NCBI GenBank assembly: GCA_001460835.1
Contig: CYKH01000729.1
Coordinates: forward strand, 1 to 37,622
DNA: 37,622 nucleotides
Direction of reading: 5' to 3'
From: Bodo saltans
Lineage: Eukaryota; Euglenozoa; Kinetoplastea; Eubodonida; Bodonidae
The notes under the pieces are model-generated. The model was not told the origin of the DNA. It saw nothing but the letters and a program-made list of their open reading frames with translations, and searched no databases. Below, one piece after another: positions 19,301 through 25,979 of this stretch (its first letter is position 1; every line of letters starts with the position of its first letter). The translations under genes were made by a program, and so were the position numbers.

Positions 19301-19503
19301 ACGAATTGTTTCCTGCTGATCCAATGGCCAACGAGGCAACAGAAGCTGTGTGTGCCGATGAAGTTGGTCATCACTTTGATGAAGTGTTGGAAGAATGTAG
19401 CCCAACCCAAGTCCGCGCCACCAAACTCCTGTGGATGCCCAGCGATCCAACAGTGAGAATGCGGTATGAAAAGCTGAAGGGAGACCTATCCAACCTACTA
19501 TAA
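13309..19503 (+). CDS. Giant surface protein: beta-helix-like ectodomain, mucin-like stalk, C-terminal polytopic domain (2064 aa)
   Basis: Residues 1-24 form a clear signal peptide ending TAVTA. Residues about 25-1440 are rich in Val, Ile, Ser, Thr and Asn with dozens of N-glycosylation sequons. Short strands of the type V-x-N-C/S-x-F/I recur (VSNCTFSAS, FHNSTFISSS, IEHCNITML, LEDCILQPN), the pattern expected of a right-handed parallel beta-helix. Residues about 1444-1585 are Ser/Thr/Pro-rich (SPSALSPTPSG, HTLTPTRSRGPTHTLS), a probable O-glycosylated stalk. About seven membrane spans follow between about 1683 and 1950, then a basic stretch (KRKRQRQHGR) and an acidic cytosolic tail. The architecture closely resembles trypanosome DGF-1 surface proteins (established family: large, many sequons, C-terminal membrane spans), though shorter. 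Homology is inferred from layout only. A role in adhesion or prey contact is speculation. Confidence 0.8.
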   Translation: MGTDRWLPLTIFFILVTLLTAVTATVSNCSVAYNATDPLILKSNEDYMFAHCPQAVFIALTTNITNATLHIHYTALGSPLQIQAPLENISIELRGVMLSTLPSTPMTLIVAAVSSASSTLARVSVLVFNDVMTFSVAPPWPSLIVFPAGLSCVQCRIVLRNMTISAGNEYFLTLQANFTRLSLIWLTEFVWYSAARSALLNPCIHVSQLTDESELVISNALVVGTYDSWLTTTAVSSGSRVTLANATTRQFSVVLLNQAASMTGSVVVISNVTDDSSFQVLLVINAILSDMTIEVSNCTFSASNNAPICIQSCILTNLAMAMLQLTCINSLCVYLRSNTNAINTSLTLQDITFYGGSRAVDWFGSTWTGLSVRAKQVIGTDCAGVSWLRCHGVGEDTRVVITDSIVASQTFVAKSAMNHIELYSINTTWCAPSTQSAGGISFGGDTSAAPPILFSDVLVSLEDCILQPNSFSSLSLSADIARNVTFQLIRVDASAWLPLDNATRGTVIVGVTAFGTAVSNASIGTAIAIIDSVMGGHVSIFNIYPVAISIVNSIVFCGPVHAFEVFYNTSSAVSLDSSGSNAPTIPQLRWDGSQLMSALWFQQVTAIGVSTGVLLRFDADVALKTQQWNVSVTFGNGTSRLGDIAIFVIFFKVSIFSFQLAVLGTNSLHYDGAVAVLFVDVVFFLPTRNISSPAAQPEDSPWILAEVHNATSTSGSWLAFHNSTFISSSGEPAALMVSIVVQESSIVGSLVIIEHCNITMLQVAIQVVDCTWTLKDIAVALLHSVIDRHGATSINMTIVRTNLTLLGSQPQSLVTLSDVAEGTWLPLPTSNTTTTPLSWMYVEVTLRRSTLMCGAPTIVFCAYNVAPAWTTQLTKTPLEVHVRFIEQSSWILVPSSAPKLLNVNSLTNLSTFVVASISVLQSVHIDIDGASNVTADNILAVWSCDVLGDIRVSLRGGSATHLTTPTSWNLVDVRSALQRDVSLITQLKASWLVQIDGDSTLFVGLLFSAAVRIYFSTLPSLGSLIISVSGGATVSAPNGLVDITRTALTGVGTAPSALVLITVNESSSIIGSGMPVVSTYRSNLFNLLISIGDSSSGHASTSIFNSSIFSAVLCYCPGMQWALTLRNAVIILERDVTGGTTYYLCNFASNNFPNKGALIPSLLWDAESSTLHTSGVTSWLYVRNDNVLSSSVIPLNVSFQRCHMIATVRLTLTPIDELVLALISIHPTLMNVSSTILFFASNVSLTTNLAAATRNITSNANISVILSLLYVERDVCQSSPIVSVSQCTISIATDINGTNATPPRLNSILSLVEAQTNLCSDDGNVASPPVYVTLVGTELVVPPSFYSVVALTLRSTTGSRGTNYSIDFDGGGITSSGMKLLSVVVDGPSNASTNATMVVRCVEELPASSPRRYVNGSAAVLGDVSVEMYDHTLLSVPSTRCGSLTAAVSESQSGIESPSALSPTPSGAQSFSIPTASSFPSNTESVPSPSLLASKSASLSSVSLATLWKTPTKLTSQLSVSVSISTSSSRSVTGGWSTQTHTLTPTRSRGPTHTLSLHATRSSSRSPSPPSNSDTTSLNNSASYVLVESPTLTQRPLVNAGVSILPKPVRDSISGASVVSGMVGTGVVGPATAMNAYRGMTQLALIACPSQDDALENFNGDWSLNPLLLAIGVDRLQFARGAAVGDLILMGALTVLGLLSVVIRRHFLGRSSVATYWSAAGRLQFPGLLLIPYTMLLQPLVMMNLIIIGLGDAGDVVLGVATLMICVVVPLTLCWYLLLLNFSATARFAADHDVQYEEDSLLRTRLGSLIYFWFHQAYHWVSQDTFPTFVSCFGFLFDPYVAHRHWFLLVELGSGCITGAVGAAQVLGMSCSALTEVLVGFAALYILLLMFLRPLDSNLEAFLAHVNGWATLVSSILALFDDTESAAAWIIAGQLWLSMAMIALAIVQYAHAKYLDGEKRKRQRQHGRSDSFESLGGAVMLRDVNSDDDNFGNGEVVHELFPADPMANEATEAVCADEVGHHFDEVLEECSPTQVRATKLLWMPSDPTVRMRYEKLKGDLSNLL

Positions 19504-19540
19504 GGGTGACATACCGGTATTCATTCACATACTACCTCGG

Positions 19541-19575
19541 AAAAAGTCGACACCCTGAAAAAGTGACACCCTGCC
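19541..19575 (+). repeat. Imperfect tandem direct repeat in spacer
   Basis: AAAAAGTCGACACCCTG is followed at once by AAAAAGTGACACCCTG. The two units differ by one inserted or deleted base. They lie in the 3' flank of the giant gene. Confidence 0.7.
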
Positions 19576-19614
19576 TCTTGTTGCCTCTTTCGGCAATTAT
19601 TGCCGCTCCGTAAG
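19571..19614 (+). promoter_or_regulatory. Possible spliced-leader acceptor with embedded hairpin before the rRNA methyltransferase
   Basis: A C/T-rich stretch is followed by a perfect 6-base hairpin, CGGCAA-TTA-TTGCCG (19591-19605), and an AG at 19613-19614. A second T/C stretch at about 19646-19660 offers an alternative. Confidence 0.3.
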
Positions 19615-19741
19615 ACACTAGTTAATTTCATTCAATATAAGTATTTTTCCCGCTTTATTATTATTGAGAGTTGCTGCGTGTGAATACGCTGACCGTTAAT
19701 TGTTCCCTTTCCTTTGAAGTGGAGGAGAAAAGTGCTGCGAA

Positions 19742-21340
19742 ATGCGATGTCCTTCTTCTCGTGCGCGCACCATTGCCTCAGTCAACCTCGTTCTGTCGCA
19801 AAGATCGGTTCACACAACTTCCTTCTTGCGTTCCCCCAGCGAGGCCACTGAGCAAGGCTCGAGCGTACGTTTAGCCCCGTTGCGATGTCCCGGTGGCGCT
19901 CGTATGACGTCGCAGGACATCAAGTCGCTGTTTAATGTACCAAGTGGTGGATACTTGGCGAAGTATGATCAACGATTCATTCTCAACTTGAAACTCACCC
20001 ACCAAATCATGGCGCACCTTGCCAAGACGAACACTACGAATGACAAAGTCCTCGTGGAGCTCGGCCCAGGTGCTGGCGCTCTCACAAGAAGCCTTTTGAC
20101 GCGGCCCTCACAGGGTGTCCTTGGCATCGAAGTGGACCCGCGCTACAATTCCTTGCTGGAGCAAATTTCTACTCAAACCGACGGAAAGTTTCAATGGCGG
20201 AACGCTGACGTGCTGGCGGTGGATGAGTTCGAACTCATCCGCGAGGTCTTTCCGACGTTTACCAAGCAAAACGAGCGAACACCAACTGTTGGACCGTCAG
20301 GCAGTAGTGGTAGTGGTGGTGGTCCGATGGCGAATGCGTCACGAGCTGAGGCGCTGAGACAACGACGTCAGCGTTCCCAATCGAGTGGAGGAAACCGTAG
20401 CAGTAGTGAAGGCGGTGCCTCCTCGATGGAGGCGACCGAAGCGCCAAGGGACCTTCAGTGGTGGGCCAATGGTAGCGCTAAAGTGGAAGTCATTGGAAAT
20501 CTACCATTCTCCATCGCAACGGAGCTGCTCATGCGATACGCGGTGGATTGTAGTTTGCAGCGCGGATTGTACCGCTTTGGTCGTGTGCCGCTTCATTTCT
20601 TTGTGCAAAAGGAGATTGCGGAACGTTTGACTGCAACCCCGAACACGCCGCAATTTTCGCGGCTTTCAGTGTTAACTCAAAACTTTTTCCGCGTTGCAAT
20701 TCGGCAGACGTTTACAGAGATGACGTATTTTCCTCGGACGGAAGTACTCGGTTGCTTAGTCACCCTCGAGCCGCGTGTTGCACCACTCGTGGACGTCAAC
20801 GCGTCTGTCCTCATCAACTTCTTAGACCAACTCATGAAGCCTGGGATGCGTAATCAAATGATCAGCAAGTCGTTGAACCGCTGCATGCCTCAAGAAGTTG
20901 TCATGTACATTCTTCAAGAACTGCGCATGGATGGATCCGTCCTCCCTGCTCAACTTTCCGCAATGGAGGTGTCGAGCATGGCGAGGATGTGGGAGGTGTA
21001 CCTGACGAAAACAAACCAACGACAACATCACTCCACGCGCGTCTCTCAAGCGAATGATGACGACAACACTGAACCACGTCCTAATTGGCACGAAGAAGAC
21101 AATTCAGATGATTTCGCTCACTTACATTCGACAAAGAAGCCACCACCGCATCAAACGAAGAGCACCGATGCATTTCGCGTCGTACGAGAGTTTGTGTCAA
21201 GCGAGCAAGAGGCGCTTGATTATGATTGGGAGAAAGAGGCGCAATACGCCCGTCGCAAGCGTGATCAGGCGAATGAGCGCAGCAGTGCGGGTGAAAAACG
21301 TTCTGCTTCACGGCATCGTTCTGCGCAAGGACGAAAGTAA
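19742..21340 (+). CDS. rRNA adenine N6,N6-dimethyltransferase, mitochondrial TFB1M/KsgA type (532 aa)
   Basis: The enzyme uses S-adenosylmethionine to dimethylate two adjacent adenines in the 3' hairpin of small-subunit rRNA. Motifs in order: VELGPGAGALT (105-115, SAM loop), GIEVDPR (128-134), NADVL (154-158) and GNLPFSIATELL (252-263). NLPF rather than bacterial NLPY is what I recall for mitochondrial TFB1M. Residues 1-40 are basic, Ser/Arg-rich and nearly free of acidic residues, a likely mitochondrial presequence. The C-terminal helical domain (about 345-420) is present. Two additions enlarge it: a Gly/Ser/Arg-rich insert of about 60 residues (178-238) before motif IV, and a charged, disordered tail (about 425-532). 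The ATG at 19742 is supported by the presequence; an internal ATG (residue 55) would remove it. Confidence 0.9.
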   Translation: MRCPSSRARTIASVNLVLSQRSVHTTSFLRSPSEATEQGSSVRLAPLRCPGGARMTSQDIKSLFNVPSGGYLAKYDQRFILNLKLTHQIMAHLAKTNTTNDKVLVELGPGAGALTRSLLTRPSQGVLGIEVDPRYNSLLEQISTQTDGKFQWRNADVLAVDEFELIREVFPTFTKQNERTPTVGPSGSSGSGGGPMANASRAEALRQRRQRSQSSGGNRSSSEGGASSMEATEAPRDLQWWANGSAKVEVIGNLPFSIATELLMRYAVDCSLQRGLYRFGRVPLHFFVQKEIAERLTATPNTPQFSRLSVLTQNFFRVAIRQTFTEMTYFPRTEVLGCLVTLEPRVAPLVDVNASVLINFLDQLMKPGMRNQMISKSLNRCMPQEVVMYILQELRMDGSVLPAQLSAMEVSSMARMWEVYLTKTNQRQHHSTRVSQANDDDNTEPRPNWHEEDNSDDFAHLHSTKKPPPHQTKSTDAFRVVREFVSSEQEALDYDWEKEAQYARRKRDQANERSSAGEKRSASRHRSAQGRK

Positions 21341-21468
21341 CCACTCTCTTCTTCTTGTGACCGACAATGGTTTGAGCGAGTGATTGATCTCGTTGCACCG
21401 AAACAAACATTTTAAAAAAACACAAGCTTAATTTGTGTTGACGGAATTAACTTCCTTGATAAATGCGT

Positions 21469-21494
21469 CTGTGTACCTTTCATCCTCGCCAAAG
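21469..21494 (+). promoter_or_regulatory. Candidate spliced-leader acceptor before the 245-residue membrane protein
   Basis: TGTACCTTTCATCCTCGCC is followed by AAAG with the AG at 21493-21494, 22 bases before the ATG at 21516. Confidence 0.42.
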
Positions 21495-21515
21495 AAAAAG
21501 ATGAACCGCGCCTAA

Positions 21516-22253
21516 ATGTCCGATACAAGCGCCCCAACCACGTTAGTTCCGATGACGTCGTGGGCGCCCATGCCACATCCAACGACGAACAGTACTGGTG
21601 AGGAAAGCGGCAATTCCAGCGGAGTGTCCATGTGGATCGTCGCCATAGCTGTCGCGATTGGAGCAATTGCGGTGTGTGCACTACTCCTGAACTGCGCCAC
21701 AGCGAAAATTCGAAGTCGCAGACAGGAAATGCGGAAGGTTGAGAACGAAATGATGATGGCAAGAACAGCCGCATTGGAGGACGTGCTTCTCAATTTTGAG
21801 CGAGAGGAAATGAGCGCACGAGTCGTGGGGGTACCGCGGCTCACTGACGACGCTCAATATGCCACGCGGCCACCGGCTGCGCTTCAGCCACGAGACATTG
21901 CCAAGAGGAAACGTGTCGCAACTGCTTCGCTGAATCGTCCATCTGTGGCGTCCGCGCGACACGTCGCGCCTCGACAAGATCGCGAACATACTTACGCCGA
22001 AGAGCCGGATCATTCTGAGTACCCCGCAGAAGTGCTCAACGACACATCGGTTGGGTGGGAGCGAAACGACTTGACGCATCCAAGTGCTTCACCACCTGAT
22101 CTGCTGTCCGACGACGGTGATGCTGCCAATGCTGAGCTCCTCCTGGTGTTTTCGCCACCAAGAGATGAACGGGATGAGCTGCCAGAGGAGAAGAATTTGT
22201 TGCACGGCAGCATCGGCCCAGTTCTGAGGAGATCAATTCCCTCCGCAACGTAA
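21516..22253 (+). CDS. Single-pass membrane protein with long charged tail (245 aa)
   Basis: The ATG at 21516 lies 22 bases after a candidate acceptor AG. Residues 1-37 are Thr/Ser/Pro-rich with two sequons (NST, NSS) and no cleavable signal peptide. A membrane helix at about 38-60 follows, then a basic stop (KIRSRRQEMRK), a heptad-like helix to about residue 100, and an acidic, Pro- and Ser-rich tail. The expected topology is type III: short glycosylated outside, long inside. A DEL-x-EEKNLL segment near residues 222-231 resembles an acidic dileucine sorting signal; this is a pattern observation only. I do not recognise the family. The layout parallels the protein at 11576-12568, apart from its lack of a signal peptide. 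Confidence 0.72.
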   Translation: MSDTSAPTTLVPMTSWAPMPHPTTNSTGEESGNSSGVSMWIVAIAVAIGAIAVCALLLNCATAKIRSRRQEMRKVENEMMMARTAALEDVLLNFEREEMSARVVGVPRLTDDAQYATRPPAALQPRDIAKRKRVATASLNRPSVASARHVAPRQDREHTYAEEPDHSEYPAEVLNDTSVGWERNDLTHPSASPPDLLSDDGDAANAELLLVFSPPRDERDELPEEKNLLHGSIGPVLRRSIPSAT

Positions 22254-22470
22254 TGGGGCTTGATCTTGACCGGGTTGTCTGTGTCCAAGGGTGATGTACT
22301 TTCGCCAACAGACAAAATGCAAACGAACAATCTCCCTCGCCTTCTTTGCTGCCTCCTTCAGGCAACAACACCTTGTACACTTCAGTTTTCCACCATGTTA
22401 CCTCCAGCCACAATTTCATTTTTTTACAATGACGATATTTTTTTTGTTTTATCTTGTCGTGTGATCAGGT

Positions 22471-22497
22471 CTCATTTTTTTTTTTTCTCACATAAAG
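22471..22497 (+). promoter_or_regulatory. Candidate spliced-leader acceptor before the Nudix gene
   Basis: A long T run (about 22475-22486) and TCTC are followed by AAAG with the AG at 22496-22497, only 16 bases before the ATG at 22513. Another T tract with AG at 22467-22468 lies just upstream, so two leaders are possible. Confidence 0.48.
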
Positions 22498-22512
22498 TGA
22501 ACAAGACCTTTT

Positions 22513-23283
22513 ATGGCGCACTATCTGCCGCATCATCAGCAAGGCGCGAGGTTTCCAGAGCGGCAAAGGCCATATGACGACAACAACACTCAACGCCCTA
22601 ATAGGCCAGAATTGTGGCGACGCAACGTAGTTGCTGTGATCTTCAACGAGGACGGGCATGTGTTGGGATGTAATCGCAAGGATCGAAAGGGTTGGCAGTG
22701 TGTCCAGGGTGGTGTTGAGGACGACGATAAAGAAATTCTCGCTGCCGCATGGCGTGAGATTGACGAGGAAATTGGTCTCTTAGAGAAGGAGCACCGCTTG
22801 GAGTTTGTGAGTGTGCTTCCTCCTCCCAACAACGACCCCACTGTGCTACGGTACAAATTTCCGAAGTTCGCCGCACCTGGGCTGCGCGCACAGGGCTACG
22901 TCGGTCAACAGCAGGAACTGCTGCTGTTCTTCGCACCAAAAGAGGCAATTAAGTTTGTTCGTCTCGTGCCCACGCCGCAGCACATCGCCGCGGGCGCAAA
23001 GCAAGAGTTCCGTGGCGTAAGTTGGCTATCATTTGAAGAATTCATCCCAAAGACGTCAGACTTCAAGCTGCATATTTTTTCGCACATGCATACCACCTCT
23101 TGGCCAATTATTGTGGATTTTCTTGACAAACGCTTTGGAAAAGTGGATCGTCCATTTCAAGGCGCACAAAATGGTGCGGCGACGAACTACGAAGAAGCCG
23201 CGTATGCGAAACCATCCGGCAACATGGCCAGAGTAAGAGAGCGTGAAGAAGAAGTTCCTCGCAAGCAACATGAGAAAGCGTGA
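22513..23283 (+). CDS. Nudix hydrolase, RppH/Ap4A-hydrolase-like (256 aa)
   Basis: Nudix enzymes hydrolyse nucleoside diphosphates linked to another group, here probably dinucleoside polyphosphates or RNA 5' ends. The domain spans about residues 34-210. Motifs: NVVAVIFNEDGHVLG (38-52), KGWQCVQGGVEDD (59-71) and REIDEEIGL (81-89), giving the catalytic EE pair. The GQQQELLLFF strand (131-140) and EFRGVSWLSFEEF segment (about 165-178) have the spacing of RppH and plant Ap4A hydrolases (GQ-x-Q-x-x-x-x-L and EF-x-x-W-x). The spacing from GG to RE is 13 residues, one more than I count for E. coli RppH, so the first Nudix glutamate position is shifted. The N-terminus is His/Gln/Arg-rich; the last 45 residues are charged and disordered, without an organelle signal. 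The substrate cannot be decided from sequence. Confidence 0.87.
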   Translation: MAHYLPHHQQGARFPERQRPYDDNNTQRPNRPELWRRNVVAVIFNEDGHVLGCNRKDRKGWQCVQGGVEDDDKEILAAAWREIDEEIGLLEKEHRLEFVSVLPPPNNDPTVLRYKFPKFAAPGLRAQGYVGQQQELLLFFAPKEAIKFVRLVPTPQHIAAGAKQEFRGVSWLSFEEFIPKTSDFKLHIFSHMHTTSWPIIVDFLDKRFGKVDRPFQGAQNGAATNYEEAAYAKPSGNMARVREREEEVPRKQHEKA

Positions 23284-23381
23284 GCGCGCTGTGTGTCTCT
23301 TGATTTCATTGCAACTTCTCAATTTGTGGCCTGGGGCATCTAATTCATTGCTTCATTTTAACGAGAACACTGCACGAGCGA

Positions 23382-23406
23382 CCTTCCGTTGGTTTTTTTG
23401 TCTCAG
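23382..23406 (+). promoter_or_regulatory. Candidate spliced-leader acceptor deciding the 23450 start
   Basis: CCTTCCGTTGG, a seven-T run and GTCTCAG place an AG at 23405-23406. The next in-frame ATG is 23450. The frame is open further upstream, but that part overlaps the end of the Nudix gene and contains this acceptor. Confidence 0.5.
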
Positions 23407-23449
23407 CTCCCTATTTGGGCTCAACATAGATTCTTTCTTTGAAAATAAG

Positions 23450-25447
23450 ATGTCCGATGAAGATTGGTGGATGGATGATCCCACCGCAGACTACTCGCAA
23501 GCAAACGAGAAACTTTTCAAGAATCGTGTAAATGCTAGGCACTTGGCCAATGCAGCACTGGAAGAAATGAGTCAAGAAGGGGGGCACAACAGCACTACCT
23601 CTACGCTTCGCCAGGGCCAATCGCACCGAGCATCGCACGTCTCTCAAGACCCCCTTGACTTCAACAACGCATCACCACGTGCTCACACTGCAGGGGCGGT
23701 GGAGCGTAGCAACCCTTTCTACGACGGTCGAGTTGTGCCTTCTCAACCTGGGTGGCCATCGCAACACAGCAACCGAAGTGAGGAGCGACCACTATCAACT
23801 GCAAGATTCGATCTTTCTGTTTCGCAGCACAACAGCGCTATACAAGCACCTCAGACACTCCGACCAAAACGAGTTGTGGACTTTCAAGCATTTGACGACA
23901 CTGAGCTGCCCTCAGCAGCGCCGCTACCAACGACAACGTTTGTGCCCGCAGCGACAATGGGAATGGGACGCCCTCCACAATTCGCTATCCCCTCCCCTCC
24001 CTCGATGATGGTACCATCACTTCAGCCGACCGAGGTCCTTCTATCGAAGACCTATCACAATACACATCTGACATTGTCGCAGCCGCCGTCGACGGAAGAG
24101 GCCGCGTACACTCTCCAACAACAGCACAAAGATCAAATACAGCTCCGCCCCGGAGAGTCTATTTTTACCATGTTAGCGTTGCGTGGATTGTTGGCACCCA
24201 ATCACCCGCACTTTCCATTCAATATCCCAACCACCCTCCCCGCCGCTGCTCAAGCGATTCTGGACCGGCACCGTCCAGATCTCCAACATCTTGACACGAA
24301 GCCACTGTATCGACGACTCCGCTTGAAGGACGACGATGATGTCGAACAGAAATGGAACGGGTCACTACCTGGTCCTGCCATGCTGCGCCAAAGTGACAGG
24401 CCAACTCCTGTGTTGTTGGACGATGCGGAGCAAGATCGGCGTCTACAGGAGTCGCAACTACGTGGCGTGACCTCGTCGGGCGGTGACGCGAGTGCTGCTG
24501 TGGCACAAGGCACAACAAGCCGATTCGCAGAACTCGCGAAACAGCTACAACGAGACATTCCAAAGATCAATGGTCAATCCATCATTGAGTTGAGCAGGTC
24601 CCACGCACACTCGTTGTTATTCCCACCTCCACGAGTTCTTGAAGCCCGCCAACGACATCAAGACACGTTGACCACATCGGACCGTGTGATCTCGTTTCAA
24701 AACATACCGCCTCCTGCAGTTTCGTATATTCAACCAGCGGCAGTCGTGCAGCATCGCTCTGCTTTCTCTGCCTCGGCAGAGCAACTTATTCGAGTGGATC
24801 CACTCGGACGCCCACCCACCACGAACTCATCACTCCTACCAGAACCCCGCCTCCTACCGCAGCAAGATCATTCCCATGGGTACGCCTTGCCTGCGTCGAC
24901 GAATCTCGTGTCGCATGCGCACCCGTTCGCTCCTCAGCTCCCATCATCATCGGCAACACCCATCGCCACCACAACCATTCATCCTCAAGCCCTCAGCGCT
25001 AGTCATTACGTTCCTTTGGAAGTGGTCGCAGCACCGCCATCACAACCACCGCCACCGCCAATCCACGGGGGCGTGTTTATGCCGTCGTCGTCTCATTGTG
25101 GGTTGCCGCGCACATACGTCAACTCTTCACTGGAGACACCGCCACCGCTCCCAGCAACTAGTGCGTTGGTGATTCCAGCGGCGGCGCCATCATCCCCAAT
25201 TCCAACAACAGTCCCTCTCACCACAACCACTACCGGGATCAATGAAGAGACATACACTCTAACGAAGTCGGAATTGCTTGAGTATTGCAGAACCTTTGTG
25301 CAACAAATCATACAACAACAACATTTTTTTTTTTTCAGCAGCCGAACCCTTCGGAGCTTCGACTGCCAGAAAGCAATCATCTTGTGGCACCAGTTGGTGC
25401 ACCCACGTCGCAACTCACTGACATGGGTCTCAACTTCGCGCCGTTAA
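23450..25447 (+). CDS. Low-complexity Pro/Gln/Thr-rich protein, reading frame apparently broken at a T12 run
   Basis: The ATG at 23450 (MSDEDWWMDDPTADY) is the first after the acceptor AG at 23405-23406. The N-terminus is acidic and Trp-rich, followed by a predicted helix (about 18-42). The bulk is Pro, Gln, Ser, Thr and His-rich with Pro runs (PPSQPPPPP) and no recognised domain. At residues about 620-625 a helix (ELLEYCRTFVQQIIQQQ) is interrupted by a run of 12 T (25324-25335), encoding Phe. After it this frame becomes unlike the rest (SSRTLRSFDCQKAII) and ends at 25447. The next frame instead continues in the same Pro/Thr-rich style to 25854. I think one gene covers 23450-25854, with either a homopolymer-length error or a real shift at the T run. 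Function unknown. Confidence 0.65.
   Translation: MSDEDWWMDDPTADYSQANEKLFKNRVNARHLANAALEEMSQEGGHNSTTSTLRQGQSHRASHVSQDPLDFNNASPRAHTAGAVERSNPFYDGRVVPSQPGWPSQHSNRSEERPLSTARFDLSVSQHNSAIQAPQTLRPKRVVDFQAFDDTELPSAAPLPTTTFVPAATMGMGRPPQFAIPSPPSMMVPSLQPTEVLLSKTYHNTHLTLSQPPSTEEAAYTLQQQHKDQIQLRPGESIFTMLALRGLLAPNHPHFPFNIPTTLPAAAQAILDRHRPDLQHLDTKPLYRRLRLKDDDDVEQKWNGSLPGPAMLRQSDRPTPVLLDDAEQDRRLQESQLRGVTSSGGDASAAVAQGTTSRFAELAKQLQRDIPKINGQSIIELSRSHAHSLLFPPPRVLEARQRHQDTLTTSDRVISFQNIPPPAVSYIQPAAVVQHRSAFSASAEQLIRVDPLGRPPTTNSSLLPEPRLLPQQDHSHGYALPASTNLVSHAHPFAPQLPSSSATPIATTTIHPQALSASHYVPLEVVAAPPSQPPPPPIHGGVFMPSSSHCGLPRTYVNSSLETPPPLPATSALVIPAAAPSSPIPTTVPLTTTTTGINEETYTLTKSELLEYCRTFVQQIIQQQHFFFFSSRTLRSFDCQKAIILWHQLVHPRRNSLTWVSTSRR
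25324..25338 (+). promoter_or_regulatory. T12-CAG tract inside coding sequence: frame-switch point or internal trans-splice acceptor
   Basis: Twelve T (25324-25335) and CAG sit within the low-complexity gene, where coding character passes from one frame to another. It also makes an ideal acceptor: the first ATG after the AG (25337-25338) is 25423, in the downstream frame. Confidence 0.5.
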
Positions 25448-25854
25448 AAGAAGCGACCATGAATGTTGGTTCCCTTCCTTACGCTCCCACAGAAGCACCG
25501 CCAGGCGTGCAAACAGGGGCAACGCCTGCGGTCCACACCACGCTGGTCGATCCAATTGTCACCACTGAGCATGGTGATGCACGCGCCGCGGCCATCGCAC
25601 GCCTGAAAAGCAAACACGCAGCTGCGGCGGTTGCTGATTCGCTGCACGCATCAAGTGGTACTTCGAACGCTCAAGCTTTCACCGGTATCCCGCTTGCGAC
25701 AGCATCGTCCTCAGCTGAAACAATGCGTCAACAAGCAATGGAACGACTCCTTTCGCGATTGAAGGAAGATCAAGCGGCACAACCTGGGCTATCTGAAGTA
25801 GGCGCACATGACATGCCGTCGCCCTCACCTCGCGCTCCCTCGTGTCAGTACTAA
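25423..25854 (+). CDS. Downstream frame of the low-complexity gene (continuation, or separate 143-aa protein)
   Basis: This frame carries protein-like sequence from at least the T run at 25324 (QQPNPSELRLPES), and has an ATG at 25423 (MGLNFAPLKEATMNVG) and a stop at 25852-25854. It contains two helical Ala/Arg/Lys-rich segments (ARAAAIARLKSKHAAAAVAD and METRQQAMERLL-like, read as MRQQAMERLLSRLKED) with similar spacing and a shared 'A-ARLxSK / AMERLLSRLK' flavour. As written it is either the C-terminal part of the upstream gene joined by a one-base slip at the T run, or a separate product made from an mRNA trans-spliced at 25338. The Pro/Thr/Ala-rich composition favours the first. No family recognised. 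Confidence 0.5.
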   Translation: MGLNFAPLKEATMNVGSLPYAPTEAPPGVQTGATPAVHTTLVDPIVTTEHGDARAAAIARLKSKHAAAAVADSLHASSGTSNAQAFTGIPLATASSSAETMRQQAMERLLSRLKEDQAAQPGLSEVGAHDMPSPSPRAPSCQY

Positions 25855-25919
25855 AAACAAAAAAAAGTTCGAACTTGAATCGTGCCTCACATAAATTGTA
25901 TTCCTCTCCCCCACTCATC

Positions 25920-25947
25920 TGTTCCTCTTTTTTTTAAACTTTTTGAG
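25920..25947 (+). promoter_or_regulatory. Candidate spliced-leader acceptor before the 172-residue protein
   Basis: TTCCTCTTTTTTTT, AAAC and TTTTTGAG give an AG at 25946-25947, 33 bases before the ATG at 25980. Confidence 0.48.
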
Positions 25948-25979
25948 AAAGTGTGTCTGTGTGCATTAGGCTGTAGTTC

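Noticed and set aside
23243-23449. Upstream extension of the low-complexity gene into the Nudix gene
   Set aside because: It has no ATG in a sensible position relative to the acceptor at 23405-23406; the ATG at 23450 is the better start.
25324-25338. 3' end of a conventional cis-intron
   Set aside because: T12-CAG looks like a 3' splice site, but kinetoplastids have very few cis-introns and I found no convincing 5' donor that would join the two frames while keeping the flanking Gln-rich helix.
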